Shown here: one piece after another, positions 1 through 7,714 of the stretch | How the letters are laid out: each line of letters starts with the position of its first letter | Numbering within the stretch: position 1 is the first letter of the stretch | Assembly (NCBI RefSeq): GCF_001425485.1 | Contig: NZ_LMQW01000053.1 | Span: 1,312 to 65,311 of the forward strand | From: Aureimonas sp. Leaf427 | GTDB taxonomy: Bacteria; Pseudomonadota; Alphaproteobacteria; Rhizobiales; Rhizobiaceae | Reading direction: 5' to 3' | Length of the DNA: 64,000 nucleotides | The notes under the pieces: model-generated | What the model was told of the DNA's origin: nothing | What the model saw: only the letters and a program-made list of their open reading frames with translations | The model's database searches: none | Program-made: the position numbers and the translations under genes

Positions 1-134
1 TACGCGCGAAAGCTCCATCTTGGCCGGGGACGATTGCAGCCCCGAGACCGGATACGTTGGCGCAGACTGAACAGCCGTCAAAAAGTCGCTTGCAGGCGGG
101 GCGAGCCATACGTTTTTTGAGGGGATATCGCATC

Positions 135-1112
135 ATGCAGATCGGCATTATCGGGCTTGGGCGCATGGGCGCCAACATCGCGCGCCGCCTGAAGCGAGGC
201 CGCCACGACTGCGTCGTCTACGACCGGTCGGCGGATGCCGTGGCGACGCTGGCGAAGGAGGAGATGACGGGCGTATCCTCGCTCGAGGCCATGGCGGGCG
301 CTCTCGCCAAGCCGCGGATCTTCTGGGTCATGCTGCCGGCCGGCGATCCGACGGAGGAGACCATCCGGCAGCTCTCCGAGATCGCCGAGCCCGGCGACAT
401 CGTCATCGACGGTGGCAACAGCTTCTACAAGGACGACATCCGGCGCGCCGAGGCGCTGACGGAGAAGGGCCTGCACTATGTCGACGTCGGCACGTCCGGC
501 GGCGTCTGGGGTCTGGAGCGCGGCTATTGCATGATGATCGGCGGCGAGGCGGAGACGGTGCGCCTGCTCGATCCGATCTTCGACTGCCTGGCGCCCGGCC
601 GCGGCATCGTCGAGCCGACGAAGGGACGCGACGTCGCCGACGACCGGGCGGAGCGGGGCTATATCCATGCCGGCCCGGCCGGTGCCGGGCACTTCGTCAA
701 GATGGTCCACAACGGCATCGAATACGGGCTGATGCAGGCCTATGCCGAAGGCTTCGAGGTCTTGAAGACGAAGAACTCGCCGCTGCTGCCGGAGGGCGAG
801 CGCTACGATCTCGATCTGCGCGACATCGCCGAGGTCTGGCGTCGCGGCAGCGTCGTCTCCTCCTGGCTGCTCGATCTGACGGCGGAGGCTCTGGTGAAGA
901 ACCAGGAGCTCGAACAGTTCTCGGGCAAGGTCGCCGATAGCGGCGAGGGCCGCTGGACGATCCATGCGGCCATGGAGCAGGCCGTGCCGGTCAACGTGCT
1001 CTCGGCCGCGCTCTATGCGCGCTACCGCTCGCGCGAGGAGCACTCCTATGCCGACCGGCTGCTGTCGGCGATGCGCTTCGGCTTCGGCGGGCATGTCGAG
1101 ATCCCGCAGTAA
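135..1112 (+). CDS. gnd: 6-phosphogluconate dehydrogenase (decarboxylating), short form
   Basis: Predicted to oxidise and decarboxylate 6-phosphogluconate to ribulose 5-phosphate in the cytoplasm (pentose phosphate pathway). The 325-residue product opens with a Rossmann motif GLGRMG (about residues 7-12) and carries the substrate region [10 protein letters not shown], the GTSGG segment and [14 protein letters not shown] with the conserved Lys and His-Asn. This is the short class, not the roughly 470-residue E. coli class; short forms are often NAD-preferring, but the cofactor is not proven here. An upstream in-frame ATG exists at 57, but the ATG at 135 is preceded by GAGGGG (119-124) and starts exactly where family homology starts, so it was chosen. 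The stop overlaps the ATG of the next gene (TAATG), so the two are probably co-transcribed. Confidence 0.9.
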   Translation: MQIGIIGLGRMGANIARRLKRGRHDCVVYDRSADAVATLAKEEMTGVSSLEAMAGALAKPRIFWVMLPAGDPTEETIRQLSEIAEPGDIVIDGGNSFYKDDIRRAEALTEKGLHYVDVGTSGGVWGLERGYCMMIGGEAETVRLLDPIFDCLAPGRGIVEPTKGRDVADDRAERGYIHAGPAGAGHFVKMVHNGIEYGLMQAYAEGFEVLKTKNSPLLPEGERYDLDLRDIAEVWRRGSVVSSWLLDLTAEALVKNQELEQFSGKVADSGEGRWTIHAAMEQAVPVNVLSAALYARYRSREEHSYADRLLSAMRFGFGGHVEIPQ

Positions 1113-1960
1113 TGGCAGCTTCCGCTGACGGAGCCGGAGGCGGCGGGGCCGCCCTCGGCAACATCCGCCTCGTCGTTTCCGACATCGATGGGACGCTCGT
1201 GCGCCCGGACAAGTCGCTGGCGCCCGAGACGATCGAAGCGGTGGGACGGCTGCGGGCCGCCGGCGTGGGCTTCACGCTGATCAGCGCCCGCCCGCCCAGC
1301 GGCCTTGGCCAGCTGATCGAAGCGCTTGGTCTTGACACCCCGCTCGGCGCCTTCAACGGCGCGACGATCTTTGCGCCGGACGGCCGGATCGTCGAGGCGC
1401 ATCGCCTGGACGCGGCGGTCGCGCGCGGGCTGATCGAGACCTATGACGGCTTCGGCATTCCCGTCTGGCTCTTCGCCGACGGGCACTGGATGACGCAGAC
1501 GCTCGATATGCCGCATATCGCGCAGGAGACGGTCGCGGCCGCGCTGTCGCCGACCGTGGTCGACGGGTTCGAGCGGTTTCTCGACCGGGCCGACAAGATC
1601 CAGGCCGTCTGCGACGATCCCGCTCTGCTCGCCCGCGCCGAACGGGCGGTAACGGAGCGTTTCGGCGCCGATGCCACGATCGCGCTCTCCCAGCCCTATT
1701 ATCTCGACGCGACGGCACCTCGCACCGACAAGGGCCACGGCGTCTCCGAACTCGCCCGCGCCTTCGACGTGTCGCTCGGAGCGGTCGCGGTGCTCGGCGA
1801 CATGCCGAACGACCTGCCGATGTTCCGCGTCGCCGGCCTCGCCGTCGCCATGGGCCAGGCGCCGGGCGAGGTGCGGGCGCAGGCGCATATCGTGACGGAT
1901 TCGAACGAGGCGAACGGCGTCGCCACGTTCATCGACAGGCTGGTCCGGGCCCGGACCTAG
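1112..1960 (+). CDS. Cof-type HAD-IIB family phosphatase
   Basis: A cytoplasmic haloacid-dehalogenase-superfamily hydrolase of 282 residues, most likely a sugar-phosphate or nucleotide phosphatase. HAD motif I is seen as DIDGTL (nucleophile Asp near residue 26), the Cof-type lysine as TDKGHGV and motif IV as GDMPNDLPMF. The length fits the Cof/YbiV group with a C2b cap. It overlaps the preceding 6-phosphogluconate dehydrogenase gene by one base (TAATG), so translation is probably coupled and the substrate may be a sugar phosphate, which is inference. The first 14 or so residues are Ala/Gly-rich and fall outside the conserved core, so a later start is possible. The exact substrate cannot be read from the sequence. 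Confidence 0.85.
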   Translation: MAASADGAGGGGAALGNIRLVVSDIDGTLVRPDKSLAPETIEAVGRLRAAGVGFTLISARPPSGLGQLIEALGLDTPLGAFNGATIFAPDGRIVEAHRLDAAVARGLIETYDGFGIPVWLFADGHWMTQTLDMPHIAQETVAAALSPTVVDGFERFLDRADKIQAVCDDPALLARAERAVTERFGADATIALSQPYYLDATAPRTDKGHGVSELARAFDVSLGAVAVLGDMPNDLPMFRVAGLAVAMGQAPGEVRAQAHIVTDSNEANGVATFIDRLVRART

Positions 1961-2021
1961 GCACGGATTGGATCATCGAACGAAACGGCGTCTTCGACGC
2001 ATGGATGGAGGACTTTCCCGC

Positions 2022-2402
2022 ATGAGGAATTCGATCTGGCTTGCGACCGCGACAGGCCTTCTCGGCGCGACGCTTCCGGCTCCGGCGCAGACGGCGGATT
2101 TCAACCTGACCTATCACGTCGAACGCACGCCCGCGGCCAAGCTGAGCATCGAGACCTGCGGCGCAGAGGTGCAGAAGGCCGCCGGCGAGGCCGGGCTGAC
2201 GGCCGACGTTCGAAGCTTTCCCGGCGAACTCGTGACGGTGAGCGGCGGCGCCGAGGGCTCCGGGGTCTTCGTCGTCCAGTGCATCGCCGTGGACGACACG
2301 ACGGTCAGCGTCGTGCAGGGCATCGACTATCGCAACGAGAAGGGTCTGCTCGGCAGCTTCGCCGATGGCGCCATCGCGGCGGTGAAGGCGGCGGCGCAGT
2401 AG
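2022..2402 (+). CDS. Small exported protein of unknown function (DUF6180-like)
   Basis: A 126-residue protein with a clear Sec signal peptide (MRNSIWLATATGLLGATLPAPAQT, cleavage probably after Ala-Gln near residue 22), hence probably periplasmic. The mature part holds two cysteines (TCGAEV and VVQCIAV) that could form a disulfide. It resembles the alphaproteobacterial DUF6180 group, recalled from memory and not searched. An in-frame ATG at 1968 exists, but ATG 2022 follows GGAG (2007-2010) and begins the signal peptide, so it was chosen. It lies 61 bp after the phosphatase gene on the same strand and faces the cystathionine beta-synthase gene convergently. No function can be assigned. Confidence 0.75.
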   Translation: MRNSIWLATATGLLGATLPAPAQTADFNLTYHVERTPAAKLSIETCGAEVQKAAGEAGLTADVRSFPGELVTVSGGAEGSGVFVVQCIAVDDTTVSVVQGIDYRNEKGLLGSFADGAIAAVKAAAQ

Positions 2403-2463
2403 CGATCCGCCGGGAGGGCATCATCGGACCCCGCCCGGCCCAGGCCCGTTGCGACGGGCGGCC

Positions 2464-3885
2464 TCATCTGTTGCGGCGCAGGTGGTTGATGAGGTCGATG
2501 CGGGTCACGAGGCCGATGAACTCCTCGCCGTCGAGGACGATGGCGACCTCGTTCTGGTCGAAGACCGGCATCAGCGATTCCAGCGTCTGGCTGGCCTGGA
2601 GCGTGTGGACCTTCTGCGACATGGCCGAGCGCACGGGCGCGGCGAACCGCTCCCAGCGGCCCTCGCGGGGCCCATCCACCTTGGCGAGGAGATCGCCCTC
2701 GTCGATCAGCCCGACCAGTCGCCCCTCCTCCAGAACGGGCAGCTGCGAGACGTCGGCCCGGCGCATGCGGCCATAGGCGTCGAGGAGCGAATCGTCGGGC
2801 GAGGCGACGATCGCGGCGCCGTCGCGATGGCTGCGTGCCACGACGTCGCGCAGGTCCCCGTGCTGCTCCCGCTCGGCCAGGCCCTGCTCGGCCAGCCAGA
2901 CATCGTCGAAGACCTGGCTGAGATATTTGTTGCCGCTGTCGCAGACGAAGGTGACGACCCGTTTGGGCTCCGTCTGCTCGCGGCAGTATCGCAGCGCCGC
3001 CGCCAGAAGCGTGCCGGAGGAGGAGCCGCCGAGAATGCCCTCGCGCGCCAGAAGATCGCGCGTCGCGGACATGCTCTGCTTGTCCGTGATCGTGTAGGCC
3101 TTGGTGACGAGGGAGAGGTCGGCATTGGGCGGGATGAAGTCCTCGCCGATGCCTTCCACGGTCCAGCTGCCCGCGCTCTCCACGATTCCGGTGCGGATGT
3201 AGGGGGCGAGCACGGAGCCGGCGGGATCGGCGAGGATGATCTCGGTCTTCGGCAAGACGGCGCCGAAATAGCGGCCGAGCCCGGTCAGCGTGCCGCCGGA
3301 CCCGACGCCGACGACGACCGCATCGACGTCGCCGCCGAGCTGCTGGTGGATCTCCGGGCCCGTCGTCTCCTCGTGCGCGGCGGGATTGGCCGGATTGGAG
3401 AACTGGTCGAGATAGAGCGCGCCCGGCGTGCGCTTGGCGATGGCGAGCGCCCGGTCCTGGTAATAGTCGGGATGGCCCTTGCCGACGTCGGAGCGGGCGA
3501 GGTGCACCTCGGCGCCGAGCGCGCGCAGGTGCTGCACCTTCTCGCGCGACATCTTGTCGGGCACGACGAGGATGATGCGGTAGCCGCGGGGCACGCCGAC
3601 CTGCGCGAGGCCGAGGCCGGTATTCCCCGCCGTCGCCTCGACGATCGTGCCGCCCTTCGGCAGCACGCCGCTGCGCTCGGCCGCCTCGATCATCGACACG
3701 GCGATCCGGTCCTTGATCGAGCCGCCGGGATTGTGGCTCTCGAGCTTGAGAAAGAGCCTGCAGCGGCCGGTGTCGAACTTCGTCAGCTCGACCATGGGAG
3801 TCTCGCCGACGAGATCGAGCACCGAACGCACGGGCGGGCGCAGGCGGCCTTTGCCGGCGGTCGGGCGAACGGACTGGATCGTCAT
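2464..3885 (-). CDS. cbs: Cystathionine beta-synthase (PLP domain plus CBS pair)
   Basis: A fold-type II PLP enzyme expected to condense serine and homocysteine to cystathionine, or to act as a CBS-domain cysteine synthase. The 473-residue protein has the PLP lysine in GGSIKDR (about K58), a phosphate-binding loop GSGGTLTG and the SSSGT motif. A C-terminal CBS pair spans about residues 335-470 (motifs DVSQLPVLEEGRLVGLIDEG and VFDQNEVAIVLDGEEFIGLV). The heme-binding N-terminal extension of animal enzymes is absent, as is usual in bacteria. The ATG at 3885 has a GGAG eight bases upstream; an in-frame ATG at 3918 is less well supported. No cystathionine gamma-lyase gene is adjacent, so transsulfuration direction and sulfide donor are open. 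Confidence 0.85.
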   Translation of the reverse strand: MTIQSVRPTAGKGRLRPPVRSVLDLVGETPMVELTKFDTGRCRLFLKLESHNPGGSIKDRIAVSMIEAAERSGVLPKGGTIVEATAGNTGLGLAQVGVPRGYRIILVVPDKMSREKVQHLRALGAEVHLARSDVGKGHPDYYQDRALAIAKRTPGALYLDQFSNPANPAAHEETTGPEIHQQLGGDVDAVVVGVGSGGTLTGLGRYFGAVLPKTEIILADPAGSVLAPYIRTGIVESAGSWTVEGIGEDFIPPNADLSLVTKAYTITDKQSMSATRDLLAREGILGGSSSGTLLAAALRYCREQTEPKRVVTFVCDSGNKYLSQVFDDVWLAEQGLAEREQHGDLRDVVARSHRDGAAIVASPDDSLLDAYGRMRRADVSQLPVLEEGRLVGLIDEGDLLAKVDGPREGRWERFAAPVRSAMSQKVHTLQASQTLESLMPVFDQNEVAIVLDGEEFIGLVTRIDLINHLRRNR

Positions 3886-4195
3886 CGGGCGAGCTCCGGT
3901 GATCGTAGGGTATGGCATGGGAGACGCCGTCGCCGGCGCCCGTGTTTCGTTCGCGCAGCATAAGGTTCGCCCGCGCGCTGCACAGGCCGAGCCGGCACGA
4001 ACGATCGGCGAAAACCGGAATAGACATCTACCAGGACCGGCGAGAACGCAGCGCGCATACCTTCGGGGGCGCGGGACCGCGCGGGGACGAGCGGTGCCAT
4101 GATCGTAAGTGCGTCTTCCATGTCATCCTTTTCCTGACATGACAGACGGGCGTCTCTCCTGGAAACTCGGGTGTTTTCAGACGAGGTTTTCAGCC

Positions 4196-4351
4196 ATGCC
4201 CCAGCTTTTCATGTGGTTCGATTCCTTCGCGCCCTTCAGCGGCGGAGACCTCGATCAGGGCAGCGACCGCGGCCCCGCCCTGGGCATCGTGCTCGGCGCA
4301 TGCCTCGGCCTCATCGGCTGGCTCACGATCATCTGGCTGGCGTTCAACTGA
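4196..4351 (+). CDS. Small single-span membrane protein
   Basis: A 51-residue open frame beginning MPQLFMWFDSFAPFSGGD with GAGG about ten bases upstream (4183-4186). It has an acidic, glycine-rich N-terminal half and one hydrophobic span at the C-terminus (ALGIVLGACLGLIGWLTII, about residues 30-48). No family is recognised. A 7-bp inverted repeat CATGTCA-N9-TGACATG (4119-4141) lies upstream and could be an operator. Support is the ribosome-binding site, the sensible membrane topology and the stop immediately after the span; a chance frame cannot be excluded in GC-rich DNA. Confidence 0.5.
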   Translation: MPQLFMWFDSFAPFSGGDLDQGSDRGPALGIVLGACLGLIGWLTIIWLAFN

Positions 4352-4472
4352 CCGGCCGATGTGTCGGGGAGGGCGGGCAGCGCGCGGGCGGTGACGACAT
4401 TCCGGTGGCCGCCAAGCAGCAGTCTTTGCCCCGCCCCGGCTGAGGCTTCGGTTTCCCGCGTCTGCGTTCGAC

Positions 4473-4594
4473 GGCGCCTCCCTCTGTCCTGCCGGACATC
4501 TCCCGTCGAGAGGGGAGATCCGCGGCTCGATCGGCAGAGACAGGCCTGATGTCCCATCCATGAGGGGGAAGCTCCGGCAGGCAGAGCGGGCGCC
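4473..4594. repeat. Rhizobial intergenic palindromic element (RIME-like)
   Basis: An imperfect inverted repeat bounds the element: left arm 4473-4496 (starting GGCGCCTCCCTCTGTCC) and right arm 4573-4594 (ending GAGCGGGCGCC), both meeting at TCCGGCAG/CTGCCGGA. Inside, ATCTCCC (4498-4504) pairs with GGGAGAT (4513-4519). The string CCTCTGTCCTGCCGGACATCT is the kind of sequence scattered between genes in Rhizobium, Agrobacterium and Mesorhizobium as RIME-type mosaic elements (known from literature, recalled). The rest of the 4352-4710 gap holds no convincing gene; downstream lies the tRNA terminator. Confidence 0.65.
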
Positions 4595-4657
4595 TCGACG
4601 TTCCTTCGGATGAAAGTCCGCCACACCCCGACCACACCCAAATCGCTCGCAAAACGA

Positions 4658-4680
4658 AAATGGCGCCCGAGGCGCCATTT
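4658..4680 (-). terminator. Rho-independent terminator of tRNA-Val
   Basis: A 10-bp perfect stem AAATGGCGCC/GGCGCCATTT with a 3-nt loop; on the minus strand it is followed by TTTTCGTTTT. It lies 31 bp downstream of the tRNA-Val 3' end. Confidence 0.85.
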
Positions 4681-4710
4681 CGAATTCATCAATGATTTGA
4701 AAGGGTCGGA

Positions 4711-4785
<75 letters not shown>

Positions 4786-4897
4786 ATCCGACGAAGCGGG
4801 GTAGACCACAGGACCCGAGTTGCCGTCAAGAGGGCTCGGAAGAAAGTCGTGTCCGACCCTCATAAGGCCTGTGGAAAATCCGCTTCGGGACGAAAAA

Positions 4898-5263
4898 TCA
4901 GGCGGCCTGCTCCAGCATCTTGCCGACTTCCTCGACGAGCTCGCGCAGGTGGAAGGGCTTGGACAGGATCTTGGCGTCTTTCGGCGCCTTGGAATCGGGG
5001 TTCAGCGCGACGGCGGCGAAGCCGGTGATGAACATGACCTTCAGGTCCGGGTCGAGCTCGGTGGCGCGGCGCGCCAGCTCGATGCCGTCCATCTCGGGCA
5101 TCACGATATCGGTGAGGAGAAGCGAGAAGGGCTCCTCGCGCAGACGCTCGTAGGCGCTGCCGCCATTGTCGTAGGCGGTGACCTCGTAGCCGGCCTTCTC
5201 GAGGGCCTTGGCCAGGAAGCGGCGCATATCGTTGTCGTCTTCGGCGAGCAGGATCTTCGACAT
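4898..5263 (-). CDS. cpdR: Single-domain response regulator CpdR
   Basis: A 121-residue stand-alone receiver domain. In Caulobacter, unphosphorylated CpdR acts as an adaptor that primes the ClpXP protease and directs turnover of CtrA, PdeA and other cell-cycle proteins; phosphorylation by the CckA-ChpT relay turns it off. Visible receiver features are the acidic pocket AEDDND (D9, D10), the phospho-acceptor D52 in LLLTDIVMPEMDG, the conserved Thr in FITGFAA and Lys in SKPFH. The protein ends in Ala-Ala, as in Caulobacter CpdR where that tail makes CpdR itself a ClpXP substrate. It is divergent from the N-formylglutamate amidohydrolase-like gene. Confidence 0.92.
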   Translation of the reverse strand: MSKILLAEDDNDMRRFLAKALEKAGYEVTAYDNGGSAYERLREEPFSLLLTDIVMPEMDGIELARRATELDPDLKVMFITGFAAVALNPDSKAPKDAKILSKPFHLRELVEEVGKMLEQAA

Positions 5264-5430
5264 TCGGATCAGGTCCTTTTGCGCCGCGGCGACGTGTCTC
5301 GGCGGGCGGATTGTGGCAGCACAAACCCTCTTCTACCAGATCGTCCCTACAAATTCTAAAGGGAATGGAGTGACGATCGCCGCAGCAAGACATATTTTCC
5401 TTGCAGCCGCCAGACCGGGAAGGGGATGCC

Positions 5431-6333
5431 TTGTCCGAATCGACGCCGACCCTTCAGACGCTCGCGGGACGATGCCCCGCGTTCGAGATTCTCCGGCCGC
5501 CGGTCCAAACCCTCCCGATCGTCTTCTCCTCGCCCCATAGCGGGCGCGTCTATCCCCGGGCCTTCATGGAAAGCGCCAAGCTTTCCGCCGATGCGATCCG
5601 CCGCTCGGAGGACCTCTTCGTCGATCAGCTCTTCGACTTCGTGCCCTCGCTCGGCGCGCCGCTTCTCTTCGCGCGCTTTCCCCGCGCCTTTCTCGACGTG
5701 AACCGCGAGCCTTACGAGCTCGACCCGAAGATGTTCGACGCGGACCTGCCGGGTTTTGCCAATGTCGCTTCCGTGCGCGTCGCCGGCGGGCTCGGCACGA
5801 TCCCGCGCATCGTGGCGGAAAAGGAGGAGATCTACCGCGGCCGGCTCTCCGTCGCCGAGGGGCTCGACCGGATCGAGACGATCTACAAGCCCTATCACGC
5901 GAGCCTCGAAGCCCTGCTGCGCGAAACGCGCGAGCGCTTCGGCATGGCGCTTCTTCTCGACTGCCACTCCATGCCCTCGACCGTTCGCGCGCTGCCGGGC
6001 GGGCGGCGGCCGGACATCGTGGTCGGAGACCGGTTCGGCACCAGCGCCTCCGGGCGAATGGTCGCGCAGGTCGTGACGTCCCTGGCGCGCCTCGGCTACG
6101 ACGTGACGCGCAACAAGCCCTATGCCGGCGGCTACATCACCGAGCGCTACGGCTCGCCGGCGACGGGCATCCACGCCATCCAGATCGAGATCAACCGCGG
6201 CCTCTATGCCGACGAGCAGCGCTACGTGCCGACGCACATGTTCGACGCGGTGCGCGGCGATCTCTGCGCCTTCGTCACCGAGCTTGCCGCCGCCATCGGC
6301 GCCGATTTCGGCTATGCCGCGGCGGCGGAATAG
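5431..6333 (+). CDS. N-formylglutamate amidohydrolase family protein
   Basis: A 300-residue member of the FGase family (zinc-dependent deformylase, expected to cut N-formyl-L-glutamate to glutamate and formate in histidine breakdown). Family signs are SSPHSG near the N-terminus, LLDCHSMPS in the middle and QIEINRGLY toward the end, which hold likely metal and substrate residues. No other hut genes are nearby, so in this genome it may be a paralogue with another amide substrate. The start is taken as TTG 5431 because GGAAGGGG (5418-5425) sits just upstream; an alternative TTG at 5401 lacks such a site and would add ten poorly conserved residues. It is divergent from cpdR and is followed by hisN on the same strand. 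Confidence 0.8.
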   Translation: MSESTPTLQTLAGRCPAFEILRPPVQTLPIVFSSPHSGRVYPRAFMESAKLSADAIRRSEDLFVDQLFDFVPSLGAPLLFARFPRAFLDVNREPYELDPKMFDADLPGFANVASVRVAGGLGTIPRIVAEKEEIYRGRLSVAEGLDRIETIYKPYHASLEALLRETRERFGMALLLDCHSMPSTVRALPGGRRPDIVVGDRFGTSASGRMVAQVVTSLARLGYDVTRNKPYAGGYITERYGSPATGIHAIQIEINRGLYADEQRYVPTHMFDAVRGDLCAFVTELAAAIGADFGYAAAAE

Positions 6334-6354
6334 CAACGGCTTTCCGCTTCCCGG

Positions 6355-6445
6355 CAAAAAAGAACCGCACTGCCGGGGGCAGCGCGGTCAAGTCTCGGGA
6401 GGAACACCCAGAATGGGCGGCGGCAGGGGGAGGCCTGCCGCATCG
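6355..6445 (-). ncRNA. Candidate small RNA with anti-Shine-Dalgarno motifs (alpha-r14/cuckoo-like)
   Basis: Read on the minus strand, a TTGACG -35 (6478-6473) and a weak -10 around 6455-6450 precede about 90 nt that fold into two hairpins. The first is a perfect 7-bp stem GCGGCAG/CTGCCGC (6441-6435 with 6426-6420) presenting the loop GCCTCCCC. A linker then carries a second CCTCCC (6402-6397). The last is a terminator hairpin ACCGCGCTGCC/GGCAGTGCGGT (6388-6364, one mismatch) followed by TCTTTTTT. Unpaired CCUCCC stretches in loops are the hallmark of the alphaproteobacterial alpha-r14 and cuckoo RNA families. No gene on this strand ends here, so the terminator needs a transcript of its own. 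Exact ends and expression are inference. Confidence 0.6.
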
Positions 6446-6622
6446 CGAAGGGTAATCCACGAGCCGGCAATCCGTCAATTAATATGATTTAATCCCGTCC
6501 GTCAGTTTTTCCGATCCTCTCCGATGTTGCGTTTGGCGGAGCCTGCCGGAGATTGCGCGGCGTGCTCCCGCCGCCTATGGCTGGCCGGACCGCGAAACCT
6601 CGCGACGACATGGGAGCCCCCG

Positions 6623-7399
6623 ATGAAAGCCCTGCCGGACAAGGACTTCCTCTTCGGGCTGGCCGACGCCGCGGATGCGCAGAGCCTGCCGCGATTTCGG
6701 ATGAACGGGGCGATCGACAACAAGATCGAAGGCGACTTCGATCCGGTGACGGAGGCGGATCGCGCCTGCGAGCAGGCGATCCGGGCGCTGATCGAGGCGC
6801 GATATCCCGACCATTCGATCCTCGGCGAGGAGTTCGGGACCTCCGGCGACAGCGCGCTGCAATGGGTGATCGACCCGATCGACGGCACGCGCGCCTTCAT
6901 TTCCGGCGTGCCGCTCTGGGGCACGCTGGTCGGGCTGACCGTGGACGGCATCGCGCGCGTCGGCATCATGTCGCAGCCCTATATCGGCGAGCGCTTCTGG
7001 GCGGATGGCGGGGCGTCCTGGTGCGAGGGGCCGGCGGGCCTTCGGCAACTGGCGGTCCGGCGGACGGAGGAGCTTGCCTCCGCCACCGTCTTCACGACCT
7101 CGCCGCATCTCTTTTCCGCCGATGCGCGCGGAAGGTTCGAGGCGCTGGAAAGCGCCTGCCGCCTTACGCGATACGGCACGGACTGCTATGCCTTCGCCAT
7201 GCTCGCGGCCGGCCAGATCGACCTCGTCGTGGAGCCCGGCCTGAAGCCTTACGACATCGTCGCGCTGATCCCGATCGTCGAGCAGGCGGGCGGGGTGATC
7301 TCGACCTTCGGCGGAGGGCGCGCCGAAGGCGGCGGCGACATCATCGCGGCCGCGACGCCCGCGCTGCACGCGGCGGCGATGAAGGCCATGGCGGGCTGA
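6623..7399 (+). CDS. hisN: Histidinol-phosphatase, inositol monophosphatase family
   Basis: A Mg2+-dependent phosphatase of 258 residues expected to hydrolyse L-histidinol phosphate, the penultimate step of histidine synthesis, in the cytoplasm. Inositol-monophosphatase motifs are in place: GEEFG with the metal-binding Glu, the core DPIDGTRAF, and the C-terminal EPGLKPYDIVALIPIVEQAGG. The opening MKALPDKDFLFGLADAADAQ matches the HisN branch better than SuhB or CysQ, which is why this symbol is given. An in-frame ATG exists at 6524, but ATG 6623 has GGGAG six bases upstream (6612-6616) and starts the conserved domain. A second family member (suhB) is encoded at 61668. Confidence 0.85.
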   Translation: MKALPDKDFLFGLADAADAQSLPRFRMNGAIDNKIEGDFDPVTEADRACEQAIRALIEARYPDHSILGEEFGTSGDSALQWVIDPIDGTRAFISGVPLWGTLVGLTVDGIARVGIMSQPYIGERFWADGGASWCEGPAGLRQLAVRRTEELASATVFTTSPHLFSADARGRFEALESACRLTRYGTDCYAFAMLAAGQIDLVVEPGLKPYDIVALIPIVEQAGGVISTFGGGRAEGGGDIIAAATPALHAAAMKAMAG

Positions 7400-7714
7400 G
7401 AGATCGTTGCCGTCTGTTATCCGGACGAGATCTTCGATTCGCGGCGATCGCCGCGCGAAATCTCAATGGTTTTCCTGTCTACTTCCGGATGTGGTCCCGG
7501 GCGCCGATGAACGACGCGATGCCGGAAGGCCCAAAGGTCGGGAGGACGTCTCGCATGCCCGTGTCCATCGCAAGCCTCATCATCTGCAGCCAGACACAGC
7601 GCGATCCCATGGCGGAACGCCGACGCTGACGCTTCATGGCTGATCCGCGCCTCTAAGCGAAGGATCGGCCGGCCTCTTCGTGCCTCTTCGCGCCGGCGCT
7701 TCGGTCGCCTGCCG
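7400..7714. other. Intergenic region with no supported gene
   Basis: This 315-bp gap between hisN (+) and the alpha/beta hydrolase (-), whose 3' ends face each other, shows no frame with a ribosome-binding site and family resemblance. The only structure seen is a perfect 16-bp palindrome CGCGGCGATCGCCGCG (7440-7455), which has no T-run on either side and so is not a convincing terminator. Confidence 0.6.

Noticed and set aside
2-70. An open tail of about 22 residues from the left edge ending at a TGA (68-70)
   Set aside because: Could be the C-terminus of a gene beginning outside the window, but it is too short to identify and shows no recognisable motif.
7440-7455. A perfect 16-bp palindrome after hisN
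   Set aside because: No T-run on either strand and centred on a GATC, so it is not a convincing terminator; could be chance in GC-rich DNA.
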